Source of the DNA: UBA8079 sp965205535
GTDB lineage: Bacteria > Pseudomonadota > Alphaproteobacteria > UBA6615
Reading direction: 5' to 3'
Assembly: GCA_965205535.1 (NCBI GenBank)
Contig: CBDBHH010000005.1
Location: 2,852,001-2,916,000 of the forward strand
DNA length: 64,000 nucleotides
Part shown: piece by piece, positions 59,318 to 64,000 of the stretch
How positions within the stretch are numbered: position 1 is the first letter of the stretch
How the letters are laid out: every line of letters begins with the position of its first letter
Program-made: the position numbers and the translations under genes
Notes under the pieces: model-generated
Databases searched by the model: none
What the model saw: the letters and a program-made list of their open reading frames with translations, nothing else
What the model was told of the DNA's origin: nothing

Positions 59318-59591
59318 ATTTCAACCCGGTGACCGCGTTCAGATTCTCGATCGGGATCAACCCGGCCATGTGCGGACGCCTATTTATGTTCGCGGCAAGA
59401 CCGGCGTGATCGAGCGGATCGTCGGCTCTTTTCCGAATCCGGAGCTGCTGGCGGTCGGACACTCAGGATTGCCCTACAAGATGCTCTATCGCGTGAACCT
59501 GGCGCAGAGCGAGCTTTGGGACGATTACGACGGTGCGCCCGAGGATACGCTTGAGATTGAAATCTACGAACATTGGCTGGCGCCGGCCTAG
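59307..59591 (+). CDS. Nitrile hydratase / thiocyanate hydrolase-like beta subunit, C-terminal SH3-like part
   Basis: The 94-residue protein (ATG 59307 after GGAGGCGG) is the SH3-like barrel of NHase beta: FQPGDRVQILDRDQPGHVRT, PIYVRGKTGVIERIVGSFPN, and ELWDDYDGAPEDTLEIEIYE then HWLAPA. All are typical of the C-terminal beta domain. This half makes the interface with the metal-binding alpha subunit. It overlaps the N-terminal half gene by 11 bp, and 21 bp separate it from the alpha gene. A single fused ancestral gene or fission event is possible; the frames now differ. Confidence 0.87.
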   Translation: MEAKFQPGDRVQILDRDQPGHVRTPIYVRGKTGVIERIVGSFPNPELLAVGHSGLPYKMLYRVNLAQSELWDDYDGAPEDTLEIEIYEHWLAPA

Positions 59592-59612
59592 GCGCATGAA
59601 AGGCGAAGAGAC

Positions 59613-60275
59613 ATGAGCGAAGCCCACGAACACGGCCACGATCATCCGACCCATACACATGACGGCAAACCGATCCAGGAAGATGCCTTGCCGCCGCTGG
59701 ATGCGCACGTGCTCGAGACGGCTGTGCGCGAACTCCTGATCGAGAAGGGTGTCATCACGTCCGAAGATATTCGCCGTTCCATCGAAGAACGGGAAAGCCG
59801 CAACCCTGCTCTTGGTGCCAAGATTGTTGCCCGTGCCTGGGCTGAGCCGGACTTCAAGTCCAAATTGATGAATGACAGTGACGAGGCATTGCAGGCGTTC
59901 GGCATCAATATGAGCCCCATGGAGCTTTGCGTCGTTGAGAATACGGACGAAGTCCACAACATGGTGGTCTGCACCCTGTGTTCCTGTTACCCGCGACCGG
60001 TGCTTGGCATTCCGCCGGCCTGGTACAAGCGGCGCGACTACCGGTCGCGCGCTGTGCGCGAGCCGCGAGCGATCCTGCGCGAATTCGGAACCGAGATTCC
60101 CGAGCAGAAGCAGGTACGGGTCCACGACAGCAATGCCGATTTGCGCTACCTGGTTCTGCCGCAGCGCCCAGAGGGGACGGATGGCTGGGATCAGGAAAAG
60201 CTCGCTCGTCTGGTGACGCGCGATGCGATGATTGGGGTCAGCGATGTTCTGGCGCCAGGGGATATCGACGACTGA
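59613..60275 (+). CDS. Nitrile hydratase / thiocyanate hydrolase-like alpha (metal-binding) subunit, cobalt type
   Basis: The 220-residue protein has the metal claw VVCTLCSCYPRPVLGIPPAWYK (Cys-Thr-Leu-Cys-Ser-Cys, the Thr form of non-corrin Co(III) enzymes). Two cysteines are normally oxidised to sulfinic and sulfenic acids. Family regions RVHDSNADLRYLVLPQRPEG and TRDAMIGVSDV follow. The N-terminus is rich in His (SEAHEHGHDHPTHTHDGK), an uncommon feature that could help cobalt loading. It would hydrate nitriles to amides, or thiocyanate to COS and ammonia. No P47K/NhlE activator gene is seen nearby. Confidence 0.9.
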   Translation: MSEAHEHGHDHPTHTHDGKPIQEDALPPLDAHVLETAVRELLIEKGVITSEDIRRSIEERESRNPALGAKIVARAWAEPDFKSKLMNDSDEALQAFGINMSPMELCVVENTDEVHNMVVCTLCSCYPRPVLGIPPAWYKRRDYRSRAVREPRAILREFGTEIPEQKQVRVHDSNADLRYLVLPQRPEGTDGWDQEKLARLVTRDAMIGVSDVLAPGDIDD

Positions 60276-60406
60276 ACGCGATTTTGAATTTCGACAGCCG
60301 CGTATTTGATGCTGGCCAGCCGGTGGTCTGATCGCGTAAGTCGGGGCTTAACTTTGCATTGAAATACGACGGGAAATGCGCCCGATACGGCGTGGGGAGT
60401 ACGAGG

Positions 60407-61849
60407 GTGATCGCAGCACGAAAGATGCTGGGCAAATTGTTTCCGGAGCAGCGCGAACTGATCGTGCGCTCCGGCGGCCAGGTCCGCTATCTGCGGGTCG
60501 GTCGAAATTTGCAGGTTGCTGTGGTTACGCTGGCGGTGACGGCAATCGCCTGGACAGTATTCTCGACGGTGCAGTTTACCTCGCACAACAGCATCGTTTC
60601 GGACCGCAATGCCCGGATTTCCGAACTTCGTGACGAAAACGCCCAGTTTTCAGACGCGCTTGGCCAGGTGCGCGAACGTATCGACATTCAGCGGAAATCG
60701 CTGACTGCAACGCAACAGACGACTGTCGATCTGGAAACGTCGAACCGGTCATTGAAGGCCGAGGTTGAGGCGCTTCAGGCTGCACTCGACGAGCAGAAAC
60801 TTCGTGGTGATGCGCTTGCGCTTTCCTATCTGAGCGAGGTGGAGTCCAAGGCGCGCATCACTGCCGAGTCAGAAATCCTGGCACTATCCCGTGAAGAGAT
60901 GCGGCAACAACTCGCCGATCGTGGCGAGGAACTTGCGGCCGTCGAAAAGGCACGTCTGGCGCTGAACACACAGTTGGCAGAGACGCATGATGCGCTCGCC
61001 GAATTGAAATCGAATGTCGTGTCGAACGAGATCGAACGTGCGAACCTTCAGGCGAACCTGGACGCGAGTGACGAACAGCTACGTAGCGTGGTCGATGAAA
61101 AGCTTGCAGTCGACACCCAACGCCAGGCACTCGGCGTACAGGTGGCGGATCTGTCGGCGCGTCTCGAATCTCTTGAAACGGCCCAGGTTGGCATCGTGTC
61201 GCGTCTGGGCGAAACGGTCGATCAGAGTGGCGAGGCACTTCGGAAAACCCTGGATCTGGCCGGCCTGGACGTGGATCGCCTGCTCGACCGGATGGCACGC
61301 GCGGCGGGTGAGGGGCGTGGTGTTGGTGGGCCGTTCCTTGCAATTGAAGGAAGTCCGGGCGGCGGGCTTGCCATTGAACTCGCCACAGTCGAACGCCGGA
61401 TAGACGATTTGCAGAGCCTGCAATCCCTGATGGAACATTTACCGCTGGCAGCGCCTCTCGACGAATATCGCGTGACCAGCAATTTTGGCCGCCGTGTCGA
61501 TCCTTTTACCAAACGGCTGGCATTCCATTCCGGTATTGATCTGGCGAGCCGCCGGCGTGCACCGGTGCGCGTGACATCCCCCGGGATTGTGACCTTTGTC
61601 GGCTGGAAAGGCGGCTTCGGCAAAATGGTGGAGGTCGACCATGGGCTGGGCGTGCGGACACGTTACGGCCACCTGTCAGCAATTTTCGTGAAGCGTGGCC
61701 AGGAAGTGGATTTCCGTGAGAAGGTGGGTCTGGTCGGCAGCACGGGCCGTAGCTCGGGTGAGCATTTGCACTATGAGATTTTGGTCGATGGACGCCAGAA
61801 TGATCCGTCGAATTTCATGAAGGCAGGGCAGTATGTTTTCAAAAACTGA
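60407..61849 (+). CDS. M23 family peptidase with membrane anchor and coiled coil
   Basis: A GTG at 60407 with GGAG upstream (or ATG 60425) starts a protein of about 480 residues. A membrane helix (VAVVTLAVTAIAWTVFSTV) anchors it. A long coiled coil spans about residues 80-270 (for example LRDENAQFSDALGQVRERID). The LytM domain contains FHSGIDLAS (zinc ligands His, Asp) and SSGEHLHYEI (HxH). This architecture is that of DipM/MepM-like or EnvC-like peptidoglycan endopeptidases. It overlaps the bactofilin gene by 17 bp, a pairing known to shape cells in several bacteria. Confidence 0.88.
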   Translation: MIAARKMLGKLFPEQRELIVRSGGQVRYLRVGRNLQVAVVTLAVTAIAWTVFSTVQFTSHNSIVSDRNARISELRDENAQFSDALGQVRERIDIQRKSLTATQQTTVDLETSNRSLKAEVEALQAALDEQKLRGDALALSYLSEVESKARITAESEILALSREEMRQQLADRGEELAAVEKARLALNTQLAETHDALAELKSNVVSNEIERANLQANLDASDEQLRSVVDEKLAVDTQRQALGVQVADLSARLESLETAQVGIVSRLGETVDQSGEALRKTLDLAGLDVDRLLDRMARAAGEGRGVGGPFLAIEGSPGGGLAIELATVERRIDDLQSLQSLMEHLPLAAPLDEYRVTSNFGRRVDPFTKRLAFHSGIDLASRRRAPVRVTSPGIVTFVGWKGGFGKMVEVDHGLGVRTRYGHLSAIFVKRGQEVDFREKVGLVGSTGRSSGEHLHYEILVDGRQNDPSNFMKAGQYVFKN

Positions 61850-62219
61850 CCGACAGGGCGCGGGTAACGGTGTGCCATCCATCATCAGTGCCGACATGAA
61901 TGTGACCGGCAACCTTTCGGGCGATGGCGTTATGCAGGTCGACGGCACGGTCGAAGGTGATATCCGGTGCGCCGAGGTTACGATCGGCCGAAGCGCTCAG
62001 GTACAGGGCGAGATTGAATGTGACACTGTGCATGTTCATGGCACGGTCACGGGGGAAATTCGCGCCCGAAGCGTCAGCCTCTCGGCGAGTGCGCGTGTCA
62101 CCGGTGATATCCAGCATGAAGAGCTTTCGATCGAGGCGGGTGCCTATATGGAAGGCAAGCTTCTGCGCCGCGATGCCCAACAATCCCGGCTCAATCTCGT
62201 GGTCGGTGAGAACAGCTAG
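61833..62219 (+). CDS. Bactofilin (polymer-forming cytoskeletal protein)
   Basis: The 128-residue protein has the DUF583 beta-helix: MNVTGNLSGDGVMQVDGTVE, GDIRCAEVTIGRSAQVQGEI, ECDTVHVHGTVTGEIRARSV and SLSASARVTGDIQHEELSIE. Each turn has the G-x-(V/I)-x-G spacing. Bactofilins form filaments next to the inner membrane that position peptidoglycan enzymes. Here the M23 peptidase gene overlaps by 17 bp, so both are made from one transcript in close proportion. Confidence 0.92.
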   Translation: MFSKTDRQGAGNGVPSIISADMNVTGNLSGDGVMQVDGTVEGDIRCAEVTIGRSAQVQGEIECDTVHVHGTVTGEIRARSVSLSASARVTGDIQHEELSIEAGAYMEGKLLRRDAQQSRLNLVVGENS

Positions 62220-63202
62220 CCGGATCCGATACAGGCGTTGAAAAGCGCCGCATCCACGTTGCCGCCCGACAGAACGGCAACGATCGTCCGATCTTTCGTT
62301 TCGGTTTTCCCCGACAAAATGGCGGCGAGCGCGACGGCACCTCCGGGTTCCAGCACGAGTTTGAGCGTGCGCCATGCATAGGTCATGGCCGCGCGGACTT
62401 CAGTATCGCTGACCGACAGGCCGGTGACGTCATGGGCTTTCATGGCGGCAAAAGTCAGCTCGCCCGTGCTGGGTGATAACAGCGCGTCGCAGATCGAGGA
62501 TGCGCCGGCCAGATTGGAAAGGCGCTGTCCGGCGGCGAGGGAGCGCATGGCGTCATTGAAATCGTTCGGTTCGACAGCCTTGATCACGGATGACGGGCTG
62601 CGGTCTGCGAGCGCGATGGCGATGCCGGATGTGAGGCCACCCCCGCCACAACAGACAAGGACCTCGTCGGGTGCGGCATCAAGGCGCACGCATTGCGTCG
62701 CAATCTCGAGCCCAACGGTGCCCTGACCCTCGATCGTCCAGGGATGATCGAAGGGGGGCACCAGCGTGCCGCCGGATTTTTCGGCAATTGCCGCCGCGAT
62801 ATCCTCGCGGGATTCGTTCTGGCGGTCATACGGGACGACCTCCGCGCCGAAGCTGCGTGTGTTCTCGACCTTTGCCTGTGGCGCGTCGGCAGGCATGACG
62901 ATTGTCGCGGGGATGCCAAAAATTTCCGCCGCCGCCGCGACGCCCTGGGCGTGGTTGCCCGACGAGAAGGCGACGACCCCGCGCTCCCGCGCATCTGCAG
63001 GGATATGGGACAGGAAGTTGTAGGCGCCTCGAAACTTGAACGAACCGGTTCTTTGCAGTGTTTCTGCCTTCAGCAACACACGCCCACCCGTGCGCGCGTT
63101 AAGCGCGGGGTTCTCGATCAACGGGGTTTGAACGGCGCGACCGCTCAATCTTTCGGCCGCCGCCTCAATGCCGGCGAGGCTCGGCGGGGCATTTGCCGTC
63201 AT
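62216..63202 (-). CDS. Threonine/serine dehydratase (PLP-dependent)
   Basis: The 328-residue enzyme has the fold type II PLP motif TGSFKFRGAYNFLS (the Schiff-base Lys at about residue 57), FSSGNHAQGVAAAAE and the glycine loop VCCGGGGLTSGIA. It lacks the C-terminal ACT-like regulatory domain of biosynthetic IlvA, so it is the shorter catabolic type (or serine racemase/threo-3-hydroxyaspartate dehydratase-like). It removes water from Thr or Ser to give 2-oxo acid and ammonia. Its end overlaps the bactofilin gene by 4 bp and its start overlaps the end of the upstream dehalogenase gene by 4 bp. Confidence 0.9.
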   Translation of the reverse strand: MTANAPPSLAGIEAAAERLSGRAVQTPLIENPALNARTGGRVLLKAETLQRTGSFKFRGAYNFLSHIPADARERGVVAFSSGNHAQGVAAAAEIFGIPATIVMPADAPQAKVENTRSFGAEVVPYDRQNESREDIAAAIAEKSGGTLVPPFDHPWTIEGQGTVGLEIATQCVRLDAAPDEVLVCCGGGGLTSGIAIALADRSPSSVIKAVEPNDFNDAMRSLAAGQRLSNLAGASSICDALLSPSTGELTFAAMKAHDVTGLSVSDTEVRAAMTYAWRTLKLVLEPGGAVALAAILSGKTETKDRTIVAVLSGGNVDAALFNACIGSG

Positions 63203-63894
63203 GACGTTGCGAGCCCGAGAAGACCGGGTAGCGGTGTCAGCGTCTCCAGGATGAGGTCAGGCTTGGCGGGAAGATGTTCGATCGGCTGGCCGTAGCGATT
63301 GACCCAGACGACGCGAAACCCGAAAGCGCCGGCGCCCGCGGCATCCCAGCCGTTCGACGACATGAAGCAGATGTTGTCGGCGGGCACGTTCAGTCGATCG
63401 ACCGCCAGCTGATACACCCGCGGGTCGGGCTTGTAGATGCCCACATCCTCGACGCTCAGGATGGCATCGAGCAGGGTGTCGATGCCCGACGCGGCCGCAG
63501 CAGCGTTCAGCATGTCCGGGGATCCGTTCGACAGGATCGCGGTTTTCATGCCGCCTGCCTTGATGCGGGTGAGGGTGTCCGTGACTTCGGCGAAAGTGTC
63601 GAGTTCGCGGTAGAGCGCCATCAGCCGCGCGCGCAAATCCGGGTTCTCGATTCCGGTCGCCGCCATTGCGAAATCAAGCGCCTCTCCGGTGACCTGCCAG
63701 AAATCGGCGTGGGTCCCCATTAGGCTGCGCAGCCATGTGTATTGCAGTTGTTTCTGGCGCCAGATGTCGGAGAGCCGCTCGGCGCTGTCACCGATCTCAT
63801 CACGGCAATGCATGACGGCGGAGTTGAAGTCGAGCAACGTGCCGTAGGCGTCGAACACGCAAGCTTGCATATCGGCGAATTGCTGATCGGTCAT
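63199..63894 (-). CDS. Haloacid dehalogenase, type II
   Basis: The 231-residue protein belongs to the L-2-haloacid dehalogenase group of the HAD superfamily. ACVFDAYGTLLDFNSAV carries the nucleophile Asp, ILSNGSPDMLNAA is motif 2 (Ser-Asn-Gly), KPDPRVYQLAVD the Lys, and CFMSSNGWDAAGAGAFGFRVVWVNR motif 3 with the Ser-Asn-x-x-Asp of this subgroup. It hydrolyses 2-haloalkanoic acids, or similar C-X bonds. The start codon overlaps the stop of the upstream partial gene (ATGA) and its end overlaps the dehydratase start, indicating one operon. Confidence 0.9.
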   Translation of the reverse strand: MTDQQFADMQACVFDAYGTLLDFNSAVMHCRDEIGDSAERLSDIWRQKQLQYTWLRSLMGTHADFWQVTGEALDFAMAATGIENPDLRARLMALYRELDTFAEVTDTLTRIKAGGMKTAILSNGSPDMLNAAAAASGIDTLLDAILSVEDVGIYKPDPRVYQLAVDRLNVPADNICFMSSNGWDAAGAGAFGFRVVWVNRYGQPIEHLPAKPDLILETLTPLPGLLGLATS

Positions 63895-64000
63895 CGACCA
63901 CGGGCCTCGTTGAAAAGTGACGTGGGGCCGGTCTCTGCGAGCTGCGTGTCATTCAATAGGTGACGGTAAACGGGGACGGATTCGAGCACGCGCTGGACGT
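63891..64000 (-). CDS. Partial gene, C-terminal end only, unknown
   Basis: The last 36 or so codons of a minus-strand gene enter from beyond the right edge (VQRVLESVPVYRHLLNDTQL, then AETGPTSLFNEARGR) and end at TGA 63893-63891, overlapping the dehalogenase ATG. The overlap shows it belongs to the dehalogenase-dehydratase operon. Too little is present to name the family. Confidence 0.5.
   Translation of the reverse strand, partial: VQRVLESVPVYRHLLNDTQLAETGPTSLFNEARGR

Overview
The window is about 64 kb of high-G+C chromosome. Codon usage, gene families and a compact type II-C CRISPR-Cas9 locus suggest a free-living alphaproteobacterium, probably Rhodospirillales-like; this is an inference from gene content only, because there is no rRNA gene. 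Most of the window is dense single-gene or short-operon metabolic DNA. Both edges cut genes.

Layout. 0-14.6 kb: a partial Asp/Glu racemase-like gene, an M23 peptidase with a ricin-type lectin, small envelope genes, and a series of catabolic enzymes (amidohydrolase, GMC oxidoreductase, 4,5-dihydroxyphthalate decarboxylase-like protein, OsmC-like protein with an internal stop, GNAT, amidase, C45 acyltransferase, Gfo/Idh/MocA, polysaccharide deacetylase). 14.6-17.7 kb: a PhnDCE-like ABC transporter whose permease is a tandem fusion. 17.9-19.8 kb: a frame-broken Cache/HAMP histidine kinase. 19.9-23.5 kb: quinone oxidoreductase, EamA exporter, TauD-type dioxygenase, cupin.

24.2-31.6 kb is a visibly more A+T-rich island. 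It holds an array of 11 identical 36-bp repeats with 10 spacers of 30 bp, then cas2, cas1 and cas9 on the minus strand, then a divergent tracrRNA with terminator, a serine recombinase and a frame-broken secreted repeat protein. The array abuts a gene that has lost its 5' end. The anti-repeat shows that crRNAs are read on the plus strand, opposite to cas. Every repeat carries a good sigma70-like promoter, so each crRNA can be transcribed on its own. cas1 lacks a usable ATG/GTG/TTG at the position its homology requires.

31.7-34.7 kb: protocatechuate operon pcaC-pcaH-pcaG-pcaB. 34.7-43.4 kb: CmcJ-like oxidoreductase, flavin reductase, a broken enoyl-CoA hydratase, two paralogous alpha/beta hydrolases flanking a CPA2 antiporter, a frame-broken DapA-family gene and a TIM-barrel epimerase. 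43.4-49.7 kb: ABC-F ATPase, M20 peptidase, a thiol-dioxygenase-like cupin divergent from a four-domain rhodanese, and an SDR. 49.8-55.8 kb: DksA-like protein, pyruvate kinase, GTP-type PEP carboxykinase, AtzH-like protein, GlnS. 55.9-58.8 kb: VOC protein divergent from a TetR regulator across palindromes, and an uncharacterised 399-residue protein. 59.0-60.3 kb: a cobalt-type nitrile hydratase/thiocyanate hydrolase-like enzyme whose beta subunit is encoded by two genes. 60.4-64 kb: M23 peptidase plus bactofilin, threonine dehydratase, haloacid dehalogenase and a partial gene.

At least five genes carry an apparent single-base frame break and one an in-frame amber codon. This may be real gene decay or residual sequence error, and should be settled before these genes are interpreted.
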